A stretch of DNA of 64,000 nt from M55B154 sp964486725 (GCA_964486725.1 CAZAOK010000001.1:65442-129441); one strand, 5' to 3'; counted from the first letter of the stretch, positions 8,449-17,266 are shown. Notes: a model not told the origin generated them from the sequence alone. Made by a program: numbers and translations.

Positions 8449-10504
8449 TGCCAGCAGCATTACCCTGCTACTTCTTCTGCTGTGTGTTCTTTCGCCGGCA
8501 ATGCTTTATGCCGGCGAAGAAAGGGTGGGTATACAGGTACTCTCCAAACACTTTCGCCAAATGCGTGAAAAGGGCGGTGGACAGGTGCTGTGTACCTTCC
8601 CGCCGGAGAGCAGGCTGCAGGTGGAGGGGGCAGGCAGCAGCATACCTGTGCAGCGGCTGCAGCTGAGCTTTCACCGTGGCTGGCATGTGACCATGGATGA
8701 TGTACCGGTTGGCCTGCCGGTTGAATGTGAGATCGAAGCCCCATCAGGTGAAGAGGCTTTCACCCTGAACCTGGAAGATATAAAGCGAACCTACCCCCTG
8801 CCGTTATACCTGTCCCTTGATAAGAATGAAGAACCTGTTACCGTGGTTTATGAAGACGCAACGCGATATGCCTCTGACAGTGCCCGTGCCGAATACGGCA
8901 ACAGGCCGGCCAGGCACCGTGAAGCACTGGCAGCCCTTGCCCACGTGATACTGGCCCGGTGCCGGTACATACAGGACAATCACCCCGGACATCCTTACCG
9001 GTTCTGCGATCTTACCCACTGCCAGGTCTACAGGGGGAGGACGGGGATGCCATCCCTCCTGCACGAAGATAGATGGTATATAGATCATCAGAACCTGGCC
9101 GGCCCCCTGCTCTTTCATTCACGTTGCGGAGGGCATACCATGGACATGGGGGTGTTCGGCGCCGGGGACAGGGGTTTTCCGCCGGTTAAGGATATCCTTT
9201 ACAGAACCGGAATGGTGCTCTGTCATGCGGGTGATAACGGGTGGACACGGATGCTTTCACCGGCACAGGTGGTTGACATCCTGGATGATGAGAAGCTTTC
9301 ACGTCCACCCTCTTCTGTTGAATATGATTCGGGGGTGGGGGCTGTTTTGGTGAAAGGGGATTCGGGTGTGCGCACCCTGGCGCCGGAAACTTTCAGGCTG
9401 AAGATTAACCGGGTAATGGGGTGGAACTTTCTCAAGAGTAATAATTACCGGCTGGAGATGGCGGAGAGGGATGACGGGCCAGTTCTGCGTTTTGCCGGCA
9501 GGGGGCTGGGGCATAACGTCGGCCTGTGCCAGCACGGGGCCCTGGCGTTGGCTGAAATGGGATATTCGCGTTACGAGATACTGGAGCATTATTATCGGGG
9601 GATAACCCTGAATGCGATGGAAGGGGGAAGGGCGGGATCTCCCTACCTGTATTTTTTAACATTTGATACGCGGAGCGGAGAGGTGACGGGGCAGAGCCAT
9701 CCGGCAATGCTGGAGCGTGTGGTGCCGCCGGGTTCACTTTGGAAGATCATCATGGGGCTGTATCTTGTTGCCCATCGGCCCGACCTGGTAGAGGGCTATC
9801 ATATTACATGCGGAGGTCGGGGGGATGATCAATCCATTCTAAGCGACGGCTGCTGGAAACCGGAAGGGCACGGCAGGATGGATCTATTTACGGCACTGTC
9901 ACATTCGTGCAACATGTATTTTGCTTCACTTGCCGGTGAGATATCGTTTAATGATTTTAACAGGTTTTACAGTGCGTTGTGTGAAAGGCTTGGGCTCTTG
10001 TATTCATTCCCGGCGGTAAAGGGTAACCCTGAATGGTCAAGGCGATGCGCCGGGCTTGATTTCCAGGTGAGCATGCGTATGGGTGACCTGGTGAAGGTGG
10101 CCATGCTGGTGAGTAATGCCAGCAGCGAAAACGAACAGGTTAACCGGCTGAAACAGGAGATCAGCCCCGGAGGGCTTGCCATGCTGCGGCGGGCCCTTGC
10201 GGAAACCTTTACCATGGGAACGGCAGCGCCGCCGGTGCATACCGCGGGGCCAAAGTGCAACTGGGAGATTCCTGTCAGGTTGACCAGTGATATGCGAGAG
10301 CTGCCTGTTGATGAAGGCCTGTGGGGGAAGACCTCCACTGTCATCGACGGCACCAACCTTCCACTTGGATACGGCATGTTTCTGGGGGGAAAGGATGAGA
10401 GTGGGATACTGGTGATCCTTCGAAAGGGCAACGGCCACCTTGCGGCGCAGTGGGGGCGGTTGATCCTTGCTGACAGGCTGGGGGAGTGTTTTTTTCACCG
10501 CTAA
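8387..10504 (+). CDS. Fusion of SpoIID-like glycan-cleaving domain and penicillin-binding transpeptidase-like domain
   Basis: A 705-residue exported protein with its signal peptide core at residues 24-42. Residues about 160-410 carry SpoIID/LytB hallmarks: the ALAALAHVILARCRYI helix, FCDLTHCQVYRG, the SRCGGHT turn and GRGLGHNVGLCQHGALALAE before an ILEHYYRGI helix. SpoIID enzymes cleave glycan strands that lack stem peptides. Residues about 435-700 resemble a serine transpeptidase: SLWK (S450-K453, SxxK), SCN (507-509, SxN) and KTS at 648-650 in place of KTG. The ATG at 8387 has GGAG 7 bases upstream and overlaps the preceding gene by 62 bases. A TTG at 8432 would give a shorter, more typical signal peptide. 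Activity of either half is inferred. Confidence 0.82.
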   Translation: MNQLYRDGRRRVPSKLIRRNNASSITLLLLLLCVLSPAMLYAGEERVGIQVLSKHFRQMREKGGGQVLCTFPPESRLQVEGAGSSIPVQRLQLSFHRGWHVTMDDVPVGLPVECEIEAPSGEEAFTLNLEDIKRTYPLPLYLSLDKNEEPVTVVYEDATRYASDSARAEYGNRPARHREALAALAHVILARCRYIQDNHPGHPYRFCDLTHCQVYRGRTGMPSLLHEDRWYIDHQNLAGPLLFHSRCGGHTMDMGVFGAGDRGFPPVKDILYRTGMVLCHAGDNGWTRMLSPAQVVDILDDEKLSRPPSSVEYDSGVGAVLVKGDSGVRTLAPETFRLKINRVMGWNFLKSNNYRLEMAERDDGPVLRFAGRGLGHNVGLCQHGALALAEMGYSRYEILEHYYRGITLNAMEGGRAGSPYLYFLTFDTRSGEVTGQSHPAMLERVVPPGSLWKIIMGLYLVAHRPDLVEGYHITCGGRGDDQSILSDGCWKPEGHGRMDLFTALSHSCNMYFASLAGEISFNDFNRFYSALCERLGLLYSFPAVKGNPEWSRRCAGLDFQVSMRMGDLVKVAMLVSNASSENEQVNRLKQEISPGGLAMLRRALAETFTMGTAAPPVHTAGPKCNWEIPVRLTSDMRELPVDEGLWGKTSTVIDGTNLPLGYGMFLGGKDESGILVILRKGNGHLAAQWGRLILADRLGECFFHR

Positions 10505-10535
10505 GGCGCTAAGGACGCAAAGTTCGCAGAGGGGG
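10490..10535 (+). repeat. Dispersed-repeat-like sequence at a gene end
   Basis: The segment reads TTTTTTCACCGCTAAGGCG and continues with a second CGCTAAGG and ACGCAAAG. The octamer CGCTAAGG is tandemly duplicated. The repeat supplies the last codons and the stop of the SpoIID-fusion gene. Very similar strings occur between genes in many unrelated bacterial genomes (from memory, not searched). Confidence 0.4.
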
Positions 10536-10611
10536 GATTTAGGGGGCCCGTTGAGCAGGATGTTACTATTATGCGAATTTATAAGTATACCAAAAAGATT
10601 GTGGTGATGAT

Positions 10612-13527
10612 ATGAAAAAGTATCTGTGTAGTATATTCTTCCTTATAATGATATATATACCCTGCAGTGGGTTTGGTGCCTTCATGTTCCATCCGGAACT
10701 TGACTGGAAGTCTATTAAAACAGAGCATTTCTGGATCCATTATCACCAGGGGCTTGAAGAGCACGCACGTCGTCTCGTGCCAGTTGCTGAAGATCTGCAC
10801 ACCCGCCTGGTTCGGGCCACGGGGTGGGAACCTTTCTGGCGAACCGACGTGGTGCTGGTGGACAATACCGACATGCCCAACGGGTTTACCATTCCGGTTC
10901 CCTATAACCGGGTGCAATTATATATTGTTCGTCCTGGGCCTGACAGTTCACTTGGTGATTATGATGACTGGGTAAAGCTGGTGTTTACCCACGAGTATAG
11001 TCACGTGTTCAACCTGGATGTAATTGACGGCATTCCACAGATGAGCCGCTATACGCTGGGACGGGTATGTTTTCCCAATATGTTTCTGCCCATGTGGAAC
11101 CTCGAGGGGTATCCCGTATACCGGGAGTCTATGAAATATCCCTATGGTCGGGTGCACAGTGCTTACACCCACATGGTGATGCGTACCGAGGTTGATGAGA
11201 ATTCGCTGAAGTCCATCAACCTGGCCTCCTACTTTCCCAGGGAGTGGCCCTCGGGAATGGTGCCCTATCTTTACGGGGGGCTTTTCGTGGAGTACCTGCA
11301 GCAGACACAGGGCCACAGCAGGTTTGAAGATGTGTTCACCGAGAACGCCGACAACATACTTCCATGGCTCATACAGAAAAACGGCCGTGACGTGTACGGC
11401 AGATCCTTTTATGCCCTGTGGGACCAGTGGCAGAATGAGGCCGTAAAGCGATATCGCCGGGAGGCGGCACAGATACGAGAGAAGGGACTCACCGATGCGC
11501 GGTTGCTGACCCATAGCGGGTATCACACTTCCATTCCGCGTTTCAGCACCGACGGCAAGGTGCTTTACTACGTTCGCATGACCGGTTACAACATGCCCGC
11601 GTTGATGCGTGTTTCCCTGCGTGATGGTACCACGAAAAAAATTGCCAGGGTACGCATGCCATCGGGGATGTCGGTGAATGACACCCACGGTATTCTCATG
11701 TCCGACCTTGAATATTACCGTACCTTCTCAATCTACAATGATATTTTCAGATATCAGGATGGATACAGGCAGCAAACCCGTGGTATGCGGGCCCAATCGG
11801 TTGATGCCTTTCCCGATGGAAAAATAGCCTGCATACAGGTAAAGGATGACCGCTACAACCTGCTGATTCTTGATGAAAGGTATAACAGTCAGAACGTTCT
11901 TATAAATAAAAGCCGGATGCAGCTTTCCGGTGTCAGGGTTTCTCCGGGCGGCAAAAACCTGGTATTTACGGCAAGGGGGGAGGACGGGTTCGCCCACATT
12001 TATCATTATGGTGTTGACAATGGCAAAATTCAAAAGCTTACCTCCGGGCGCTACAGCTGCATGCATCCAGACTGGTATCCCGGTGGCGGGGCTATTGTAT
12101 TCGTCTCGGATCGCGACGGTGTATTTAACCTCTATAGTCTTGAACTGAAATCGCGGCAGCTGAAAAAATTGACAAACATGATGGGAGGGGCCTTCTGGCC
12201 TGATATATCACCTGACGGCAGCAGTATTGCTGCAGCCGTGTACGGGAAAGAAGGATTTGACATCGGGCTGATAGAGCATCCCGAAGATCCGCCGGTAATC
12301 GAAAAAGTACAGGTCACTTACGCCGAAGAACTCTTTGCGGATGCTCCCCCAATTGATGGAGAAAAGGAAACGGGGAAAGAAGCCGGGGGATATAATCCCC
12401 TGTACTCACTTGTAAACCCCGCATGGCTGCCGGTGCTCTATTCAGAGGAGATCTACCCCGAAGAATATGACAGCTGGTACGGTTTTTACACCATGGGAGC
12501 AGATACCCTCTACCGTCATTTTTATTCCGTATATGCTGCCGCCTCGGTTCGCCAGAAGCGGGCTGATGTATCGCTGCAGTATACCTACGCGGGGCTTTAC
12601 CCGGATATCACTATTGCCTTCAGCGACAACTCAATTTTTTACGGCACCGATCCCTTTCCGTGGGAAGATGATCACAGCGTAACGTTGAAACGTGAACTTG
12701 AACGTACTATCGAAGGGGGAATATCGATACCATTTATGAAATTTTACAATCAGCACCTGCTGAGCCTCTCTTACAGCCGCGAGGTGAAATGGACGGATAT
12801 CTATTACAGCGGCATGGGGGTTTTCGAGTTCGAAGACGTACTTGCAGGTTTTCACGGGGGATATTCATTCAGCAGCACCTCTATGTACGCTTACTCGGTA
12901 AGCCCGGAGGACGGGGTAGAGTTCATGATAATCGGTGACTGGTATACCAACAGGGTCGGATCGGACATAAATTACGGCAAGGTACGGGGTGAACTTGCAT
13001 GGTACCTTTCGGGTATATGGCGCAACAACGTCATCATGCTGCGGGGACGGGGAGGGGCATCATTCAACAACCCGGATTACCTTGATCCCTATAATATCGG
13101 CCGTTACGAGAAGGGAAATACCGGAGCTGCCCAAACGGGTGAAGACCGTTTCGGTATGAGGGGGTACGGGGCTGATATGTTTTACGGCAACAGGCTGGCA
13201 GTGGGAGCGCTTGAATACCGGTTGCCCCTTTTGCAGAAAGACCTGGGATATGGGACGTTGCCGGTGATGCTCAGGGATATATGGCTGGTTCCTTTCGTGG
13301 AATATGGAAATGTATGGAAAGACCACACCGGTCTTGCGGATTTCAGAACGTCGGTGGGAGGTGAGCTGCACATGCGCCTCACCATGGGATATGGATATGA
13401 CATCAGCGGTTTCGCGGGTGTGGCCCACGGTTTCGATGAGTACGGGGAGACGCAGGTCTACTTCGGCGTTGCCGGCATGTACGAGGGGGCTGGAGGGAAT
13501 AATAAACCGTATGGGCTCATGCGATAG
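10612..13527 (+). CDS. Exported metalloprotease-like / TolB-type propeller / beta-barrel protein
   Basis: A 971-residue protein with a signal peptide at residues 1-22. The N-terminal third is a gluzincin-type peptidase domain: H127-E-Y-S-H131 with a likely third zinc ligand at E165 (NLEGYPVY). Residues about 300-580 form PD40/TolB-like propeller blades (PRFSTDGKVLYYVR, VRVSPGGKNLVFTARG, PDWYPGGGAIVFVSDRDG, PDISPDGSSIAAAV). Residues about 640-971 alternate aromatic and polar residues and look like an outer-membrane beta-barrel. The likely place is the outer membrane with the peptidase and propeller in the periplasm. The substrate is unknown. A decayed copy of its 3' end lies at 15093-15158. 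Confidence 0.8.
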   Translation: MKKYLCSIFFLIMIYIPCSGFGAFMFHPELDWKSIKTEHFWIHYHQGLEEHARRLVPVAEDLHTRLVRATGWEPFWRTDVVLVDNTDMPNGFTIPVPYNRVQLYIVRPGPDSSLGDYDDWVKLVFTHEYSHVFNLDVIDGIPQMSRYTLGRVCFPNMFLPMWNLEGYPVYRESMKYPYGRVHSAYTHMVMRTEVDENSLKSINLASYFPREWPSGMVPYLYGGLFVEYLQQTQGHSRFEDVFTENADNILPWLIQKNGRDVYGRSFYALWDQWQNEAVKRYRREAAQIREKGLTDARLLTHSGYHTSIPRFSTDGKVLYYVRMTGYNMPALMRVSLRDGTTKKIARVRMPSGMSVNDTHGILMSDLEYYRTFSIYNDIFRYQDGYRQQTRGMRAQSVDAFPDGKIACIQVKDDRYNLLILDERYNSQNVLINKSRMQLSGVRVSPGGKNLVFTARGEDGFAHIYHYGVDNGKIQKLTSGRYSCMHPDWYPGGGAIVFVSDRDGVFNLYSLELKSRQLKKLTNMMGGAFWPDISPDGSSIAAAVYGKEGFDIGLIEHPEDPPVIEKVQVTYAEELFADAPPIDGEKETGKEAGGYNPLYSLVNPAWLPVLYSEEIYPEEYDSWYGFYTMGADTLYRHFYSVYAAASVRQKRADVSLQYTYAGLYPDITIAFSDNSIFYGTDPFPWEDDHSVTLKRELERTIEGGISIPFMKFYNQHLLSLSYSREVKWTDIYYSGMGVFEFEDVLAGFHGGYSFSSTSMYAYSVSPEDGVEFMIIGDWYTNRVGSDINYGKVRGELAWYLSGIWRNNVIMLRGRGGASFNNPDYLDPYNIGRYEKGNTGAAQTGEDRFGMRGYGADMFYGNRLAVGALEYRLPLLQKDLGYGTLPVMLRDIWLVPFVEYGNVWKDHTGLADFRTSVGGELHMRLTMGYGYDISGFAGVAHGFDEYGETQVYFGVAGMYEGAGGNNKPYGLMR

Positions 13528-13551
13528 TTATTTATGCTAAATACGGCTGCT

Positions 13552-13605
13552 ATTCACAAATAACCTGTGTTCATCCAGGTTAATCCGTGGTAACTGAAAA
13601 TATGA
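13552..13605 (+). repeat. Dispersed-repeat-like intergenic sequence
   Basis: The segment holds CCTGTGTTCATCCAGG followed by TTAATCCGTGG, the pattern of a short repeat family seen between genes in many environmental bacteria (recalled, not searched). It lies in the 219-base gap between the beta-barrel gene and the CNNM gene. Nothing else was seen in that gap. Confidence 0.3.
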
Positions 13606-13746
13606 TATATATTTTCACAGGTTGTTATAAAAAATAATAATTCAGCAACGACCTGGTTCATCGGCCTGAAGAGGAGCGGATTTTTTATATTGCATTTCCC
13701 GGTGGAACTGTACATATTGTAGTATGGAAATATGAAAGGAGACGGT

Positions 13747-15072
13747 ATGATAAGTATTTACACCGAGATCGCGATAATAGCGGTGCTCATAGTCTTTAAC
13801 GGGGTGTTTGCCTTGTCGGAAATCGCCGTTGTGACCTCGCGAAAGCTTATCCTCCAGCAAAAAGCCGAAGAAGGTCTGCGGGGATACAAGATTGCCCATC
13901 AGCTTGCGTCCTCTCCGGGCGTCTTTCTGTCCACGATACAGATTGGCATAACACTGGTGGGAGTTTTAGCGGGCGCGTTTAGCGGGGCCACCATTGCACG
14001 GAAAATTGAAGCCGAGCTCAGCGGTATGCCTGTTGTGGGAGAACACGCGGGGTTCCTGGCCATAATGATGATTGTGGTAACCATTACGCTGCTCTCCGTG
14101 ATCTTCGGGGAGTTGGTGCCCAAGCGTATTGCTCTTAATAACCCGGAGAAAATATCCGCCTCGGTGGCGGTTTTCATGCGTGCCATATCGTTCATTTTTT
14201 CGCCCATCGTTCGGGGGCTGGATTATGTAACCGAGCTGGTGTTGAAGATGCTGCGGGTTCCCACGGAAAATGAACAGGTCGTTACCGACGAGGAGGTGCT
14301 CCTCATGATCGAACATGGAACAAAAACGGGACATTTTGAAACGACTGAACGGGAGATGATTGAAGAGATTTTTGACCTGAGCGATAAAACCGTGCAGCAT
14401 CTCATGATACCGCGAATGAACATTGTTTGTCTGAATATCAAAAGCACGAAAGCCACACTGAAGCGAATTATAACCGAACATGCAGACCTGGATTTTTTCC
14501 CGGTGTGCCGACATGATATCGATACTATTGTCGGGGTGGTGAATAAAAACGACATACTTGTGGATTTTGCCAGAGGTGAGACGAAAAGCCTGAAAGCCTA
14601 TATGCAAAGTCCACTCTATCTTCCCGAAAGGGTGAGTCCGTTGTGGGCACTTGAGCGGTTCAGAAAGGAAAACGTCTTCGTTGCCTTTGCCGTGGACGAG
14701 TTTGGCGGCGTGAGCGGCATGGTGACATTGACCGGCATACTGGACGAGATAATTGGGGCCGATGATATTGCTGATGATACAGAGAAACTAAAAGACGGCA
14801 CCATACGTATTAAAGGGATCACCCCAATTGACCGGCTCGATGATATCTTCGGAAAGGAATTCATCGGATCTACTGAAAAAAGCCGTCATTCAACGGTTGC
14901 CGGTTTAATGCTGGATCTTTTGGGCCACATTCCCGCAGAAGGTGAAAAAGTGGTCTATAAAGGGTTTACGTTTAAAATCAGAAAGATGGCGGCAAACAGG
15001 ATCGACAGTATCGAGATAAAGCCATCCCGCACGCGATTGCCCGCCCGTCCAGAGAAGAGTGGGGACAGGTAA
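13747..15072 (+). CDS. CNNM/CorC-type membrane protein (hemolysin family)
   Basis: A 441-residue protein. Residues about 1-165 form the DUF21/CNNM membrane domain with hydrophobic segments and the conserved ALSEIAVVTSRK and FGELVPKRIALNNPE motifs. Residues about 190-330 hold a CBS pair (MIPRMNIVCLNI and VDEFGGVSGMVTLTG). The end is a CorC_HlyC domain (IKGITPIDRLDDIFG). The family is linked to divalent-cation, chiefly Mg2+, efflux and to stress resistance; the older name hemolysin is misleading. An ATG five codons upstream, at 13732, is possible, but 13747 has AGGAG 5 bases ahead and is preferred. Confidence 0.9.
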   Translation: MISIYTEIAIIAVLIVFNGVFALSEIAVVTSRKLILQQKAEEGLRGYKIAHQLASSPGVFLSTIQIGITLVGVLAGAFSGATIARKIEAELSGMPVVGEHAGFLAIMMIVVTITLLSVIFGELVPKRIALNNPEKISASVAVFMRAISFIFSPIVRGLDYVTELVLKMLRVPTENEQVVTDEEVLLMIEHGTKTGHFETTEREMIEEIFDLSDKTVQHLMIPRMNIVCLNIKSTKATLKRIITEHADLDFFPVCRHDIDTIVGVVNKNDILVDFARGETKSLKAYMQSPLYLPERVSPLWALERFRKENVFVAFAVDEFGGVSGMVTLTGILDEIIGADDIADDTEKLKDGTIRIKGITPIDRLDDIFGKEFIGSTEKSRHSTVAGLMLDLLGHIPAEGEKVVYKGFTFKIRKMAANRIDSIEIKPSRTRLPARPEKSGDR

Positions 15073-15092
15073 CACGTCATTACGCGGGTGCC

Positions 15093-15158
15093 TGTTTCGC
15101 GGGCGTGGCTCATGGTTTTGATGAGTAATAAGAGACTCAGGTGTGCTTCGCCTTCGTG
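15093..15158 (+). pseudogene. Remnant of a beta-barrel gene 3' end
   Basis: This stretch aligns codon by codon with 13408-13473, the end of the metalloprotease/beta-barrel gene. About 48 of 66 bases match and many differences are third-position changes. The translation reads FAGVAHGFDE, then two stop codons, then ETQVCF, against FAGVAHGFDEYGETQVYF in the intact gene. The pattern suggests a diverged paralogue that was later lost except for its tail. Homology beyond this segment is not visible. Confidence 0.6.
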
Positions 15159-15181
15159 AAAATCTTTTAACCACTAAAAAG

Positions 15182-15349
15182 AAAGAATTGTAACTACTCA
15201 GTTGTCATGATTAAAAGATTTAATTACCGTGAAATGAATAAAAATATGATGGTTCCCCCCGCCGAAGGCGGGGGGAACCATGTCTAGATCTGTTCATTAT
15301 ATAGAAAATGATCTATATTCTGATAATAGCTGAGTAGTAACAAAGAATT
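15182..15349. mobile_element. MITE-like element with 8-bp direct repeats
   Basis: The element spans 15190-15341 (152 bp). Its ends are imperfect inverted repeats: GTAACTACTCAG on the left and CTGAGTAGTAAC on the right (11 of 12 bases pair). Both sides are flanked by the direct repeat AAAGAATT (15182-15189 and 15342-15349), as expected for a target duplication. It contains no gene, only a strong central hairpin. IS66-family elements make 8-bp duplications and begin with GTAA, so a non-autonomous IS66 relative is my inference. No transposase is present in the window. Confidence 0.6.
15249..15281. repeat. Perfect G/C-rich hairpin inside the MITE-like element
   Basis: A 15-bp perfect stem (ATGGTTCCCCCCGCC and its complement) with a GAA loop. 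The core CCCCCGCC-GGCGGGGG reappears as a hairpin near 63837-63855. There is no T-run, so it is not a simple terminator. Confidence 0.75.
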
Positions 15350-15445
15350 AAAAAATTCCCGGAACAAAATAGTGTTTGTCCTGTCCAATAAGCAGGAATA
15401 TATTAAAGGCATTCAAAAACCTTCACACATATACCGGGGGCGGAT

Positions 15446-17266
15446 ATGAAACGGGCGTTATTATGTGCAGTGATGTTTCTTGCCGTTTTCAGCTTTATGC
15501 AGAACCATAATGGGCATACCCAGTCAAAATATACCATCGCGGTACTGGATTTTAAGGACGTTACCGGCGATTCTGCGCTTACCTACCTGAGCGTGGCGGT
15601 ACCCGAGCTGATCGCCACCAACCTTGCCCAGAGCGGCAAAATGGTGGTGCTTGAGCGTGAGCGGGTGAAAAAGATACTGGAAGAGAGGGGACTTGCCGCC
15701 GCGGGGGTGACCGAGGGGGACGCCAACGAAATAGGGAAACTGCTTGCGGCAAAGCAGCTTCTCACAGGTTCAGTTGTCAGGGCAGGCGATAATATACGAA
15801 TAGATGTACGGTTAACTGATGTCAGTACCGGAAAGATCATGTCAGCCGACAAGCAGCGAAGCCCTGATGTTGACGGTGTCATTGACGCGGTGGATATTAT
15901 TTCCGGAAGGATGGTGAAATCATTGACCGGAAGTTACGTTGATTTTTCCGGTGACGTGGAACCTGTCAGGCCCGTAACGGATAGCGGGGTGGTAACGCTG
16001 GAGCTGCAGACGCAGAACAGGTATATCAGCAAAAACAACAGTGGAAATTTTTACGTGCGGACAGGTTTTCTCGCGGGGAAAGCTGAACGTCCTGAAAAAA
16101 GACTGCCGCTGAATATATCGGTGGTGCTTGATCGAAGCGGCTCCATGTCGGACAGCGGGAAACTGGATTACGCCAGGAACGCCCTGAAGTTTCTTGTGCG
16201 CAACCTGGAATCCACTGATATGCTGTCCATCGTAACCTATGATGACGTTGTTGACGTGGCACTTGAGCCGGAAGTTGTGTCAGATAAGAATAAAATATAC
16301 AAAATTATTGATGCCATAGAGCCGGGAGGTGGAACCAACCTGAGCGGCGGTATGTTGGAAGGCTGCAACCAGGTAAAGAAAAAATTCAAAAGCGGCCAGG
16401 TGAACAGGGTCTTGCTTATATCCGACGGGCTGGCCAACGTGGGAGTAACTGATCCCCGCCAGATACAGAAGCTTGCCAGGCAGAGATCCGCTGAGGGAAT
16501 TACCATATCAACATTCGGCGTTGGGCAATACTTCAACGAGAAGTTGATGACCGGTATCGCCGAATATGGCAGCGCTTTTTATTACTATATTGACAGGGCG
16601 GATAAGATTCCCGAAATATTTTCCAATGAACTGGAGGGGCTTTTAACAGTGGTGGCACAGAATTGCAGCATTGAGATACGCCCAGAACATGGTACACGGG
16701 TTGAAGAGGTATACGGTTACGCGGCAAGTGATGCAGCTGATGGAGTTGTTATTAAAATGGGAGATATGATCTCAGAAGAAAAAAAACTAGCCCTGCTTGC
16801 GCTTGTACCTTCCAGGCAGTCAATCAGCAGGGGTGTACTTGCGACGGTGGTATATACCTATGATGAAACGGTAAAGGGTGAAGGCAGGATAAGCTCAAGT
16901 AAAAAGGTGACAGTTACACCTACATCTGACAATAAACTGGTGACCCTGAATATCAATCCACTGGTAATGAAGGACGTCAAGATGTTCGTCTCCTCTTCAA
17001 TGATGGAAGAAACAATGGACCTGGTTGATAAGGGCCGGGTTGACGACGCAAAGGCGAAAATCCGGGAAAACCTGGACGTGGTTCGTGATGGACTTTCACG
17101 GTATACCTCACGTGAGATGAAGCAACAGGTGATGAATATTGTAGAATACCAGTCACGGCTGGAAAAGGCTTCAGAGGAACATGAACTGAACGCGGCCTCG
17201 GAGTCTTACCAGATGATGCAGAAGGATTCACGAAGTAAGCAGTATAACCTGCGTAAGAGGAAATAA
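15446..17266 (+). CDS. Exported FlgO/CsgG-like domain fused to von Willebrand A domain
   Basis: A 606-residue protein with a signal peptide (residues 1-25). Residues about 28-165 follow the CsgG/FlgO-like pattern (YTIAVLDFKDVTGDSA, LVVLERERVKKILEERGL-type helix, LTGSVVRAGDNIRIDVRLTDVSTGKI). Residues about 220-400 are a von Willebrand A domain with a complete MIDAS metal site: D229-R-S-G-S233, a GGGTNL loop and LLISDGLANVG. The C-terminal part is mixed beta and a long charged helix. Inferred role: periplasmic or outer-membrane-associated protein-binding scaffold. The partner is unknown. It is transcribed with its own upstream space after the MITE. Confidence 0.82.
   Translation: MKRALLCAVMFLAVFSFMQNHNGHTQSKYTIAVLDFKDVTGDSALTYLSVAVPELIATNLAQSGKMVVLERERVKKILEERGLAAAGVTEGDANEIGKLLAAKQLLTGSVVRAGDNIRIDVRLTDVSTGKIMSADKQRSPDVDGVIDAVDIISGRMVKSLTGSYVDFSGDVEPVRPVTDSGVVTLELQTQNRYISKNNSGNFYVRTGFLAGKAERPEKRLPLNISVVLDRSGSMSDSGKLDYARNALKFLVRNLESTDMLSIVTYDDVVDVALEPEVVSDKNKIYKIIDAIEPGGGTNLSGGMLEGCNQVKKKFKSGQVNRVLLISDGLANVGVTDPRQIQKLARQRSAEGITISTFGVGQYFNEKLMTGIAEYGSAFYYYIDRADKIPEIFSNELEGLLTVVAQNCSIEIRPEHGTRVEEVYGYAASDAADGVVIKMGDMISEEKKLALLALVPSRQSISRGVLATVVYTYDETVKGEGRISSSKKVTVTPTSDNKLVTLNINPLVMKDVKMFVSSSMMEETMDLVDKGRVDDAKAKIRENLDVVRDGLSRYTSREMKQQVMNIVEYQSRLEKASEEHELNAASESYQMMQKDSRSKQYNLRKRK

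Noticed and set aside
10948..11688. Minus-strand 246-codon frame
   Set aside because: Shadow of the metalloprotease/barrel gene; no signal, motif or ribosome site.
15249..15281. G/C hairpin as a transcription terminator
   Set aside because: No T-run follows on either strand, and it lies inside an element with terminal repeats and target duplication.
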